64,000 bases of DNA from Hyphomicrobiales bacterium (GTDB lineage: Bacteria > Pseudomonadota > Alphaproteobacteria > Rhizobiales > Rhizobiaceae), in contig UCMW01000013.1 in the NCBI GenBank assembly GCA_900473745.1, positions 62,001 through 126,000 of the forward strand, written 5' to 3'. The notes beneath the pieces were generated by a model. The model saw only the letters and a program-made list of their open reading frames with translations. It was not told the origin of the DNA and did no database searches. Positions 7,974-14,912 of the stretch are shown piece after piece (the first letter of the stretch is position 1; every line of letters starts with the position of its first letter). The position numbers and the translations under genes were made by a program.

Positions 7974-8665
7974 GCTGCCACCCCCATCATGTCCATCATT
8001 GCCTGCGTGCCCCATTGCGCCGCGAGAGCCCGCGCCATGGCCGGAAAGAACCGGGCGCGCTCCTTGCCGCGATCAGCGCCGGGCGGCATGCGGTGCACCC
8101 GGTTCCAGCGCTTCCACTCGTCCGATCCCTTATCCGGCTCATCGAGCCTGTCTGTCGGCGTGAGCGGCTTCAGGCCGCGCAGATACCAACCCGTCGCCTT
8201 GTATTCGGGATGGCCAAACCAGTGCGGCTGCACGATCTGCGGCGACGGCAAATCCGCCGGCATGCGATCGCGCGCAAGGTCGTGCATCTCCGGGTTCTCG
8301 ACTGCGACGCGCGCGATCGGCGCCCGCCAGCACGTGAGGAAGAGATCCACGCCCTCGTCGAACTCGCGCTGCATGTCCGCCCAGCTGCGGCCCCGTGGCA
8401 GCGCCTTCGGAGGCGTCATCTTGCCGGGGCCGGAAAGCCAGCGCCGCCCCGATCGGCAGAGCCGTGTGCAGGGCGGATGCATGACCACGAGCAGATCCCA
8501 GCCATCATCGAGCACGCCGCGAATATCGCCCCGGATATGCCGGTTGCTGCCATCATCGGCCGGCAGGAGGTCGCATGACCATGCATCGAAACCGAGATCC
8601 AGGAAGGCGCGTCTAACCGTGCCGGAATACTCGCAACCGACGAGAACGCGAGGGATTGGCCTCAT
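7970..8665 (-). CDS. C5-cytosine DNA methyltransferase-like protein
   Basis: This 231-residue protein carries a motif I-like VLVGCEYSGTVRRAF at residues 7-21, a catalytic PPC motif (VMHPPCTRLC, Cys66) and an ENP motif (VENP, 122-125). These are the cofactor, nucleophile and base-binding motifs of C5-cytosine methyltransferases. It is shorter than typical enzymes (over 300 residues), and no clear target-recognition region is seen, so activity is uncertain. Such small versions are common in phages and may shield phage DNA from restriction. The start overlaps the upstream stop (ATGA). Confidence 0.7.
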   Translation of the reverse strand: MRPIPRVLVGCEYSGTVRRAFLDLGFDAWSCDLLPADDGSNRHIRGDIRGVLDDGWDLLVVMHPPCTRLCRSGRRWLSGPGKMTPPKALPRGRSWADMQREFDEGVDLFLTCWRAPIARVAVENPEMHDLARDRMPADLPSPQIVQPHWFGHPEYKATGWYLRGLKPLTPTDRLDEPDKGSDEWKRWNRVHRMPPGADRGKERARFFPAMARALAAQWGTQAMMDMMGVAA

Positions 8666-8958
8666 GCCCTCACCTCATGTTTCACGAGCGAATGTTTCAC
8701 GTTTCCCGAACTGCAAGCCCTTGATTTTCCAACATCAGGCGGCGCGCGATAGAAGCTGCGAAGGTCCCGGTCCATCCAGTCGCAGACCGCAATGACCTTC
8801 GGCACGGATAGGTGATGCCCACCCATCAGCCGTGAGAAATCAGAGACAGTGACAGCGGCATCCGCTGCCATTTCGGCTTGGCTCCGTCCGTCATTGAAGG
8901 CCGCGCTGCGCAAGGCGACGCGAAAGGCCAGCCAGTCGAATTCCGCAAGCCCGCTCAT
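8662..8958 (-). CDS. Small HTH DNA-binding protein
   Basis: This is a 98-residue protein from ATG 8958, which overlaps the upstream stop (ATGA). Residues 26-60 (DGRSQAEMAADAAVTVSDFSRLMGGHHLSVPKVIAVCDWM) form a Cro/CI-type helix-turn-helix. The C-terminal 25 residues look unstructured. It lies in the leftward operon, so it probably regulates phage genes; targets are not visible. Confidence 0.65.
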   Translation of the reverse strand: MSGLAEFDWLAFRVALRSAAFNDGRSQAEMAADAAVTVSDFSRLMGGHHLSVPKVIAVCDWMDRDLRSFYRAPPDVGKSRACSSGNVKHSLVKHEVRA

Positions 8959-9195
8959 GCCACCCTCCGAAGATGAATGTAGGGATCTATTTCCATGGCC
9001 AGCCACAGCGCCGTTCGCTCGTCCTGGCTGATGCGAATGTCGCCGCGCATGGCACGGCGCAGGATCGTGACGGTCAGGCCCATCCATTCGCTTCTGATCC
9101 AACGGCAGCGAGGCCCCGATGACGCCGGCGTAGACCACATGCGCCTTCAGAAAGAGCGCCAGCATGGCCGACCCATATTCAAGGCGCGAGGTCAT
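8955..9195 (-). pseudogene. Small phage gene, apparently split by a one-base frameshift
   Basis: ATG 9195 overlaps the upstream stop (ATGA) and opens the frame MTSRLEYGSAMLALFLKAHV; the downstream half (MGLTVTILRRAMRGDIRISQ and following, ending DPYIHLRRVA) is in the +1 frame and its stop overlaps ATG 8958 (ATGA). The total span is 241 bases, one more than a multiple of three. GC-rich third positions follow the first frame to about 9095 and the second frame after it. It is either a one-base insertion, a sequencing error or a programmed shift. An intact product would be about 79 residues of unknown function. Confidence 0.5.
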
Positions 9196-10670
9196 GCCGC
9201 CACCGCCTTTGGCCCATCGACAGCCTCGATCGCAGCCAGCCCCACCAAGGCCCCGGCGCACGCATTGAGCGCGCTCCGACCATCCTCGGTGATCCGCCAG
9301 ACATCCTCGAAATTTGCGATGAAGCTGCGCTCGCTGAATTCGATGATCAGCGCATCGACTGTCGAGCGGCGAAGGCCCAAGCCACGGCGCATAGTTGCAT
9401 CGGTGAAACCGTCCTGTTCAGCGATCCAGACGAGCGCCCGCGCGCGCTCTTCATCCACGCGCTCGTCGAGCGATTTTCGCGGCGTCTCGCGGGTGAAGTC
9501 TTCCTCGACAGCAAAGCGCATCGGCGAGACATGCCCGCCCTCGCCCGGCGCCAGCAGCTCGGCGCCCTCAAAAGCCTTCCAGTCGACTCGGTGCATTGCA
9601 GTGCCAGCACCTGGCGTCCCGTAAACGCCGTCAGAATTACGCTCCCAGATGAACCAGGCCGTGTTCATCTGGCTGGATGCCTCTTCGCCCAGCCAGCCCT
9701 CCTGATGCATCATCGGCAGCCGTCGCGTGAAGACATACGCCCGCGACGGCGGGTTTTCGTCCATGATGAATTTGCGGTCCTCGTCGTCGAAACCGCAAAG
9801 CACGTTGAGGTTCAAAAGAAGCGCCATCTTCTGCGGCTTGTGTTCGCGCAGCGCATGCGCGATGAACCGGTTCATGACCTTGCGGCCATAGGGCGGGTTG
9901 GTGACGATATCGACGCCCTCGCTGTCGCCCGCACGGCTCAGCAGGAAGTCGCCAACCTGCTGCACTTCCCCATGCCGTGTCGTAGTCCCCCTGTCCTTGA
10001 TGTCGGAAAGGATGACCTCGTAACCGGCGGTTTCCATCGGCGTTGAAATATGCCCCGCCCCGCAGGCCGGCTCTTTGATGACCGCGCTGAAGCTTTCCAG
10101 CGCAAGCAGAACCGGCATGGCCTCTGCCGAGGTGAAGTAGCTGTCACCATTGCGCTCATCGTCGCTGCGCGATCGAGTGCCGATGCCCTTGACCGCCTTC
10201 TGCAGGCCGGCGCGGCTCGGCTCAAGCTCTTCCGCCAGGCGCTCGTCCAGGACGCGCTCGATAAAGCCCGGATCCGCACGTTCAGCATTGCGCAACTTGC
10301 GTGCTTCATGAACCCGCTTGGCACTGAGGCCCACATCGTCGAGCGTGAAAATATTCTCGCCGGAAATATTTGATTTACGGCCGGGCCTGGCGATCTGCCC
10401 CTTCTCCTGTGCATCGTCGACGGCGTCCGCCATGGCGCAATAGGACAGCGCCTCGATCTTCAGTGCATCCGCCTGCAGCCGCCGCGCCTTGTCGACGAGC
10501 GACCGGCTGGCCTTGACCCGCTCGGCATATCCTCCTGCCGCCTTGGCCTGGTCATAGGCGCCGGAAGCCAGCATCAGCGCCGAATGCGCGTCGCCATCGT
10601 CAAGCAAAGCCTGCGCCCGCTTGATGGTCGTCACAAGTTCCGAGGTTTCGAGAAGGGCCAGATCACTCAT
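9192..10670 (-). CDS. N6-adenine DNA methyltransferase fused to a phage/plasmid N-terminal domain
   Basis: This is a 492-residue protein. The C-terminal part has motif I EPACGAGH (200-207) and the catalytic NPPYG (258-262) of N6-adenine methyltransferases. Residues 1-160 resemble the helical phage/plasmid domain that contains a TLDDVGLSAKRV segment and precedes various DNA-active domains. Residues 405-480 look like a winged helix (MRRGLGLRRSTVDALIIEF). The predicted role is adenine methylation of phage DNA, by inference against restriction or for regulation. The recognition site cannot be read from sequence. ATG 10670 overlaps the upstream stop. Confidence 0.78.
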   Translation of the reverse strand: MSDLALLETSELVTTIKRAQALLDDGDAHSALMLASGAYDQAKAAGGYAERVKASRSLVDKARRLQADALKIEALSYCAMADAVDDAQEKGQIARPGRKSNISGENIFTLDDVGLSAKRVHEARKLRNAERADPGFIERVLDERLAEELEPSRAGLQKAVKGIGTRSRSDDERNGDSYFTSAEAMPVLLALESFSAVIKEPACGAGHISTPMETAGYEVILSDIKDRGTTTRHGEVQQVGDFLLSRAGDSEGVDIVTNPPYGRKVMNRFIAHALREHKPQKMALLLNLNVLCGFDDEDRKFIMDENPPSRAYVFTRRLPMMHQEGWLGEEASSQMNTAWFIWERNSDGVYGTPGAGTAMHRVDWKAFEGAELLAPGEGGHVSPMRFAVEEDFTRETPRKSLDERVDEERARALVWIAEQDGFTDATMRRGLGLRRSTVDALIIEFSERSFIANFEDVWRITEDGRSALNACAGALVGLAAIEAVDGPKAVAA

Positions 10671-11011
10671 GCATCCACCCTCGCCGGTTGCCCGGTCAGC
10701 ATCGCTGTAAAGATGGAAATGTCGGTGGCGCGGTTGACGACCGGGCGAAAGCGACGGCAGGCAAAAGGTGGCTCACCAAAGTTGGTGCCGTCAAGGATCA
10801 GGTGAGGTGCTACGATCTCGGATAGCCAAACCACATGATCATTTCCCTGGGCAAAGGCACTTTCACCTGAGACTCTCCGGACGGTGTATATTTGGCCAGC
10901 CTTCGGCAGCCGTCGACCGTGCATGAAGGAAGCGATCCTTGCTCTCATGCTCCAATCATCATCCACACACACCACCCGGTCACCCGGCTTTGCTGTGATC
11001 CACCAGCCCAT
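10667..11011 (-). CDS. Hypothetical phage protein
   Basis: This is a 114-residue protein from ATG 11011, which overlaps the upstream stop (TGATG). The N terminus MGWWITAKPGDRVVCVDDDW and the IYTVRRV segment suggest a small beta-barrel of SH3/KOW type, and HVVWLSEIVAPHLILDGTNF follows. It could bind nucleic acid, but no family is recognised. It belongs to the coupled leftward operon. Confidence 0.6.
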   Translation of the reverse strand: MGWWITAKPGDRVVCVDDDWSMRARIASFMHGRRLPKAGQIYTVRRVSGESAFAQGNDHVVWLSEIVAPHLILDGTNFGEPPFACRRFRPVVNRATDISIFTAMLTGQPARVDA

Positions 11012-11196
11012 CACCGCCCCCGCTCCACTTCTTCGAGGATGGCGCAAACCTCGTCCTCGGAAATCTTCAGTTCCACCGCCACGCAGAAGGTCGAAAGACC
11101 CTGTCGGTGATGCAGCTCCAGCACGCGTTCCATGCGCGCCTGCTTGATCAGCAGCGCCGCGCGAACCTGTTCGTGCTCCGCCTGCCGCTCGCTCAT
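11011..11196 (-). CDS. Small helical phage protein with HTH-like C terminus
   Basis: This is a 61-residue protein from ATG 11196, which overlaps the preceding stop (ATGA). The C-terminal part (LSTFCVAVELKISEDEVCAILEEV) has the spacing of a helix-turn-helix. A longer in-frame extension to 11523 is antisense to other genes and is rejected. Function unknown. Confidence 0.55.
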   Translation of the reverse strand: MSERQAEHEQVRAALLIKQARMERVLELHHRQGLSTFCVAVELKISEDEVCAILEEVERGR

Positions 11197-11438
11197 GACT
11201 GCCCCTGCCCCTTGGCCGAGATCGTCCAGAGTTCGGCGCAAAGCTTCGAGCGATCCCCGCAGGGCCGCTCGGCCTCGATCACCTCGCCACGCGCAATGAA
11301 GACAGCACCACAAGCGAAGATCGCCCGCGTCTCGTGCCATGAGGTCGGCAGATTGTGCGGCTGGCGCGGCCCGTCGCAGGCCGGGCAAGTCTGCCGCGCC
11401 TGAATACTGTCGATCAGGCAGACGAGAGTGCCACTCAT
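11193..11438 (-). CDS. Small Cys-rich phage protein
   Basis: This is an 81-residue protein starting at ATG 11438, which overlaps the upstream stop (ATGA). It contains CPACDG near residue 18 and further Cys at FACGAVF and ERPCGDRSKLC, which could bind zinc. No family is recognised. It is part of the coupled leftward operon. Confidence 0.55.
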   Translation of the reverse strand: MSGTLVCLIDSIQARQTCPACDGPRQPHNLPTSWHETRAIFACGAVFIARGEVIEAERPCGDRSKLCAELWTISAKGQGQS

Positions 11439-11692
11439 GACCAAGCTCCCTCCGCCAGGATCGCCGCCCGTCGCTGCAGCCAGAGCTGCGCCAGCGCCTT
11501 TCCGCGCCGTCTTGCGCGCGCATATCGGTCCCGATTGCCGAAGAGGTCGCGATGCCGTTCGATCACGCCGGTCACCCGGCCCTCGGTCATGCCCAGCTCC
11601 GCCGCGATGACGATCGTCTTTGCACCCTCAGCCCAAAGCCGTTTCAGTCTGGCAAAATCTTCCTCGGTCCATCCGGCGGGCAGGCTGGTCAT
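11435..11692 (-). CDS. GcrA-like regulator encoded by the phage
   Basis: This is an 85-residue protein. The N-terminal 45 residues (GWTEEDFARLKRLWAEGAKT, IAAELGMTEGRVTGVIERH) match the GcrA signature WTEE..LKxLW.EG.S...IA..LG. GcrA is an alphaproteobacterial cell-cycle co-regulator that works with sigma-70 at CcrM-methylated promoters. Host GcrA is about 170 residues; here only the DNA-binding part plus a basic tail (RYARARRRGK) is present. It may recruit host polymerase or interfere with host GcrA. It overlaps both neighbours by 4 bases. Confidence 0.65.
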   Translation of the reverse strand: MTSLPAGWTEEDFARLKRLWAEGAKTIVIAAELGMTEGRVTGVIERHRDLFGNRDRYARARRRGKALAQLWLQRRAAILAEGAWS

Positions 11693-12153
11693 GCGCCACC
11701 TCCGAGCTTGGCCTCGATCAGGGCAATCTGCGCCTTGAGATCCGCCAGCTCGCGCATCAGGTCGCGCTTTTCGCGGGCATCGACCTTGCCGTCGTCGAGC
11801 GCCTCGATCGCCAGTCGCGTGACGTCGCCAACCTCAGCATTCAGAGAGGAAATGTCGCGATGCGTGAGCCCCGCCTCCGGTTCATCCGCCTCATCCCGCA
11901 CCAGGCGATAGCCCTGCAGCTTCGCCATCATTTCAGTGATGATTGGAGATCCAGCTTCGAGATCGGCCTCGACCGCGACGTCAATGGGGACAAACGTCTC
12001 CATATGCTCGTCGCCGGCCAGCCCATATTTCGAAAGCTGCCCCTGGCGAACGCGGGTCGCCTTCTGGAACTCTTCCGATCCGCCGGCGCCATCGACCGAT
12101 AGCCGCGTCGCGGCCTTCAGCTTCTTCAGGTCTCTCTCGGAAATGACGCGCAC
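11689..12153 (-). CDS. Putative CII-like phage regulatory protein
   Basis: This is a 154-residue protein from GTG 12153, chosen because GAGGGAG lies about nine bases upstream. The N-terminal 45 residues (LKAATRLSVDGAGGSEEFQKATRVRQGQLSKYG) look like a DNA-binding helix-turn-helix, and the C-terminal helical region (LAIEALDDGKVDAREKRDLMRELADLKAQIALIEAKL) is similar to that of P2-type CII regulators. It is the first confidently assigned gene after the 620-base structured stretch. Family assignment is tentative. Confidence 0.5.
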   Translation of the reverse strand: MRVISERDLKKLKAATRLSVDGAGGSEEFQKATRVRQGQLSKYGLAGDEHMETFVPIDVAVEADLEAGSPIITEMMAKLQGYRLVRDEADEPEAGLTHRDISSLNAEVGDVTRLAIEALDDGKVDAREKRDLMRELADLKAQIALIEAKLGGGA

Positions 12154-12596
12154 GAAATCGCTCCCTCGTTCGTCAAGGAATCAAAGGTAAAAATTCATTC
12201 GGTGATGGGACGCCGCGCAGCCCTTAAGGCTGCGCTACGGAACAACGCATGGAGGCCCGCATGACAGCGGTAACGAAACGGCAAGAGGGGAAATGGCGGA
12301 ACGTCCGGATGCCGAAAGGAAAAAGCATCCGGACGCCGGCCCGCCCTGCACCACCTTGCGGCAGCGCATCTTCGATTGCCCTCCCAAGGCGCATCGAACT
12401 GCAAAAGAAAGGCCCGAAGCAGCGACAGGCGCGCTCCGGGCAGGTGACGCGGCCAACTGGAGCAAGCCGCGCTTCAGGGAGGAGGAGCGCCGGCGGCGGG
12501 CAGTGGGTCTTGTTGCCCGCCGCCGGGTGCCATCATGCGCAACGCCCGCCCCGGGAAAGCCAAAACCCGGGAAGGCAAAGCGCAGATAGAAAACAA
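12154..12596. other. Structured non-coding stretch with four inverted repeats
   Basis: Open frames here lack good start signals and have unlikely, Arg/Pro-rich translations on both strands. Four perfect inverted repeats are visible: 12215-12222/12228-12235 (8 bp, 5-base loop), 12302-12312/12325-12335 (11 bp, 12-base loop), 12491-12502/12514-12525 (12 bp, 11-base loop) and 12550-12555/12566-12571 (6 bp). None is followed by a clear U run on the minus strand. It lies in the leftward transcript between the Cro-like gene and the CII-like gene. Confidence 0.5.
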
Positions 12597-12773
12597 TCAA
12601 ACTGCTGCGGGAACGTTTCGTCGGGTGGCGGCAACTGGACGCCCCCGCAACAGCCTTGCAGCCGACCTCTCCACGAAGTCGGACGGTTTCGCCTGCCAGG
12701 GCACCATGGATTGGAAGGGGCATGGCGCCCAGGCAGGCGACGGGCAAATGCCCGAGAGATGAGAGGCGCACAT
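12597..12773 (-). CDS. Possible small phage protein, 58 residues
   Basis: ATG 12773 directly follows the stop of the Cro-like gene (TGAATG), which favours translational coupling. The translation ends KPSDFVERSAARLLRGRPVA and then ATRRNVPAAV, a plausible basic helical protein. A competing frame from 12777 runs to 12235 but has a poor composition. No function is assigned. Confidence 0.35.
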   Translation of the reverse strand: MCASHLSGICPSPAWAPCPFQSMVPWQAKPSDFVERSAARLLRGRPVAATRRNVPAAV

Positions 12774-13022
12774 TCATTCTGCGGCCTCCGGAACGAGTGT
12801 CAGCGCAGCGCGCGCAACGCAGTTGGCTTGGTACAATTCTTCGGGAGAACAGCCTGTCAGCGACATCAGCGCAAACCAGTAGCGATCCGGAATGCCCGTC
12901 TTCTGCCACTTGTAGATTGCGTCACGCGTCAATGCGCTTCCGACCCGATCAAGTTCGGCTTGGATCGCCGCAGGTCCGCCTGCGGATTTGATTAGGTCAG
13001 AGACTGTCACTGCGTTTCTCAT
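12774..13022 (-). CDS. Cro-like repressor
   Basis: This is an 82-residue protein from ATG 13022. Residues 5-55 (VSDLIKSAGGPAAIQAELDR, ALTRDAIYKWQKTGIPDRYW) form the short Cro-type helix-turn-helix with the IYKW..TGIP pattern. It is divergent from the CI-like repressor across a 76-base region with a perfect palindromic operator. It is presumably the first product of the lytic leftward promoter and an antagonist of the repressor. Confidence 0.8.
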   Translation of the reverse strand: MRNAVTVSDLIKSAGGPAAIQAELDRVGSALTRDAIYKWQKTGIPDRYWFALMSLTGCSPEELYQANCVARAALTLVPEAAE

Positions 13023-13035
13023 GCTGCCTTCGTAA

Positions 13036-13050
13036 TAGATTTTAAATCTA
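13036..13050. promoter_or_regulatory. Palindromic operator between cro-like and repressor genes
   Basis: TAGATTT-T-AAATCTA is a perfect 7+7 bp palindrome with a one-base centre. A half site AAATCTA lies at 13066-13072, and a degenerate copy (CGGATTT-A-AAATGCC) at 13089-13103 overlaps the repressor start codon. Similar sites occur at 14104-14118 and 14144-14158. The arrangement fits CI/Cro operators with repressor autoregulation. Confidence 0.7.
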
Positions 13051-13098
13051 CACGCAAGCGCCGCGAAATCTACCCCCGGAAAAAAATTCGGATTTAAA

Positions 13099-13812
13099 AT
13101 GCCAAACATGACCTGGTGGAAGAGATTGGACGATCGCCGGAACGAACTTGGCTGGAACGGCAAGGACCTTGCGCGCCAGAGTGGCATTCCCTATGCGAAC
13201 ATCAACAAATACCTGAACGGCGAGATTGACCAGCCGAGGGGCGACGTCATGGACCGTTTGGCAAAGGCCATTGGCAAGCCCAAGCTATGGCTCCAAGAGG
13301 GAATTGATCCGGAGGAGATCGAAGTCTCCGCAGGTAGCGGTCGGATGGTGCCAGTGGCGATTGTGGGAACCGTGGAAGCTGGCACTTTTCGCGAGGTCGA
13401 CGAATTCGATCAATCTGACGCCCGATACGTGACCCTGCCTGCCGATGACCGCTTTCCCAAAGCAAGGCAGATGGCCTTCGATGTTTCCGGCGATTCCATG
13501 AACGATCTGAAGCCGCGCCCCATTCTTCCCGGAGACCGCATCATTTCCGTTGCCTATGAAGACATCGATCACGAGATTGCATTGCGCGACGGAATGGTAG
13601 TGGTAGTCGAGCGAACAAAAGACGGCGGCCACACCCGCGAGTGGTCAGTGAAGCAGATAGAACTTTACGGGGATCGCGTGGAATTCCACCCTCGCTCGAC
13701 GAACGGCCGACATAAGCCAATTCTTGTCAACCGGAACCACGAAGCAGATGACGGCACATCTGTGCAGATCATCGCCCTAGTTCGACGCATCGTTAACGAC
13801 CTTCCGCTCTAG
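13099..13812 (+). CDS. CI-like repressor (HTH-XRE plus S24 LexA-type peptidase)
   Basis: This is a 237-residue protein. Residues 8-60 form an XRE helix-turn-helix (GKDLARQSGIPYANINKYLN). The C-terminal S24 domain has the nucleophile in DVSGDSMNDL and the likely catalytic Lys in EWSVKQIELY. Such repressors hold lysogeny and self-cleave when RecA is activated, linking induction to DNA damage. No strong Shine-Dalgarno is present; ATG 13099 sits inside a degenerate operator, so binding may repress its own synthesis. Confidence 0.92.
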   Translation: MPNMTWWKRLDDRRNELGWNGKDLARQSGIPYANINKYLNGEIDQPRGDVMDRLAKAIGKPKLWLQEGIDPEEIEVSAGSGRMVPVAIVGTVEAGTFREVDEFDQSDARYVTLPADDRFPKARQMAFDVSGDSMNDLKPRPILPGDRIISVAYEDIDHEIALRDGMVVVVERTKDGGHTREWSVKQIELYGDRVEFHPRSTNGRHKPILVNRNHEADDGTSVQIIALVRRIVNDLPL

Positions 13813-14039
13813 TCAATGTCGACAGGTAGGGCGCCGAAAAGCCGCCCTATCGGACTTTGGCAATGGCGGCAGCAATATCGGAGACTCGACAGAAACGCGC
13901 TGTCCAAAAGCTCGTCGATGTCCCGGGGAGCGTCGTCGACCAGCGGAACAGTGACCTGCCGCGACGTCTCTCGCTTGCAGTTCTCACACCGAATATGCAG
14001 CTCAAAGGCCACCCCAGGCCTACTATACGCAAGTTGCAT
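13809..14039 (-). CDS. Small zinc-ribbon-like protein
   Basis: This is a 76-residue protein with two Cys pairs, CENC near residue 19 and CRHC near residue 58, separated by about 36 residues, as in a zinc ribbon. Its stop overlaps the repressor stop by four bases (convergent). Because it lies opposite to the rightward operon, it may be expressed in the lysogen. No function is assigned. Confidence 0.55.
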   Translation of the reverse strand: MQLAYSRPGVAFELHIRCENCKRETSRQVTVPLVDDAPRDIDELLDSAFLSSLRYCCRHCQSPIGRLFGALPVDID

Positions 14040-14103
14040 CCCGTTCTCCTTTGGTTCTCATAATTCCGCAGAGCGCGAACCGAGTCGAGTCGCATTTTCG
14101 TTG

Positions 14104-14158
14104 TAGATTTTATTTCTATATCCATATTGACGTGCAGCAGATGTAGATTTATTTTCCA
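14104..14158 (+). promoter_or_regulatory. Rightward early promoter with two operator-like sites
   Basis: TTGACG (14127-14132) and TATTTT (14150-14155) are 17 bases apart, a fair sigma-70 promoter. TAGATTT-T-ATTTCTA at 14104-14118 matches the perfect operator at 13 of 15 bases, and TAGATTT-A-TTTTCCA at 14144-14158 is a weaker copy covering the -10. Repression by CI or Cro is inferred. It would drive the operon that begins at 14275. Confidence 0.55.
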
Positions 14159-14174
14159 TTTCATCCGCAGCACT

Positions 14175-14246
14175 CCTCCTCCCGGCTGCGGATGACCGCA
14201 AGACCCGTCGCCGCTGTCCATCCTCCTCCCAGGGCAGCGGCGACGG
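14175..14246 (+). other. Structured leader of the rightward operon
   Basis: A tight hairpin TGCGG-ATGA-CCGCA lies at 14187-14200. A 12-bp perfect stem CCGTCGCCGCTG / CAGCGGCGACGG lies at 14205-14216/14235-14246. TCCTCCTCCC occurs twice (14175-14184 and 14221-14230), the second copy in the large loop, complementary to the purine-rich ribosome site before ATG 14275. It could be an attenuator, nut-like site or translational switch. Confidence 0.4.
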
Positions 14247-14274
14247 CGGTCAGGCGGGAGGCCAGGAGATCCCC

Positions 14275-14496
14275 ATGATCGAGTTCAGAACCAATCCTGC
14301 CCCCTTGGCTCCGCGCCCCTCCTGCCGGCAGATCGCGGTTGGCCGTCTGGCCGATATCATCTGCGAACTGCAGGGATCGGGCGAGCCGGTGACCGAGGAA
14401 GAACTGACCGCGCGCAACATCCCGCTGTCCATCGCCACCCGCTATCGCGACCAGGCGCTCGAAGCCGCCCGCCGCAACTTCGTCAAGCAGGTGTGA
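14275..14496 (+). CDS. Hypothetical phage protein, first of the rightward operon
   Basis: This is a 73-residue protein: MIEFRTNPAPLAPRPSCRQI, then a helical region VGRLADIICELQGSGEPVTE with EELTARNIPLSIATRYRDQALEAA. The latter has the look of a small HTH in which EEELTARNIP...IATRYRDQA is the recognition part. GGGAGG and AGGAG precede the start. Function unknown. Confidence 0.6.
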   Translation: MIEFRTNPAPLAPRPSCRQIAVGRLADIICELQGSGEPVTEEELTARNIPLSIATRYRDQALEAARRNFVKQV

Positions 14497-14498
14497 CC

Positions 14499-14909
14499 AT
14501 GCGGAACGCCCTCACCCTGCCCGCGAACACCCGCACCGAAGACGTGAGCCTGCAGCGCCGCATGCGCGCCGTCGAAGCGTCCATCTCTCTCGACGCATTC
14601 GAGCCGACCCGGCGCGAGCCCCGCGATCCCTATGACTGGTCGATGGCGTCTCGCGGCGCCGAATATCACATCGGGCCCGTCGTCCAGCATCCCCCGCCGG
14701 ATCTCGACCCGCATCTGGCCTATGCGCGCCAGCCGTTGCAGATCCGCCTTAACAGCACGCGCGAACGCCGCATGGAGTTTGCCCGCGACATGATGATCGG
14801 CATCGGCGTCGCCAGCTTTGTCGTGGCGATCTCAGTCGCCGTGATCGCCGCCGCCGCTATCCGCCTGCCCGCCATCGAGCAGCAGCTCGCCGATGCAGCG
14901 AGGGTCTGA
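14499..14909 (+). CDS. Hypothetical phage protein with C-terminal membrane segment
   Basis: This is a 136-residue protein from ATG 14499 (GTG 14493 is also possible and overlaps the upstream stop). The N-terminal 95 residues are charged and Pro-rich; residues about 103-125 (IGIGVASFVVAISVAVIAAA) form one membrane helix, giving a likely tail-anchored inner-membrane protein. No homologous family is recognised. Confidence 0.6.
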   Translation: MRNALTLPANTRTEDVSLQRRMRAVEASISLDAFEPTRREPRDPYDWSMASRGAEYHIGPVVQHPPPDLDPHLAYARQPLQIRLNSTRERRMEFARDMMIGIGVASFVVAISVAVIAAAAIRLPAIEQQLADAARV

Positions 14910-14912
14910 GCC

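Noticed and set aside
12235..12909. 224-codon minus-strand frame through the structured stretch
   Set aside because: Overlaps the Cro-like gene in another frame, has no good start signal and a Ser/Arg-rich improbable translation.
12249..12995. Several + strand frames in the 620-base stretch
   Set aside because: They run against the early leftward transcript, overlap the Cro-like gene or hairpins, and show no recognisable domain.
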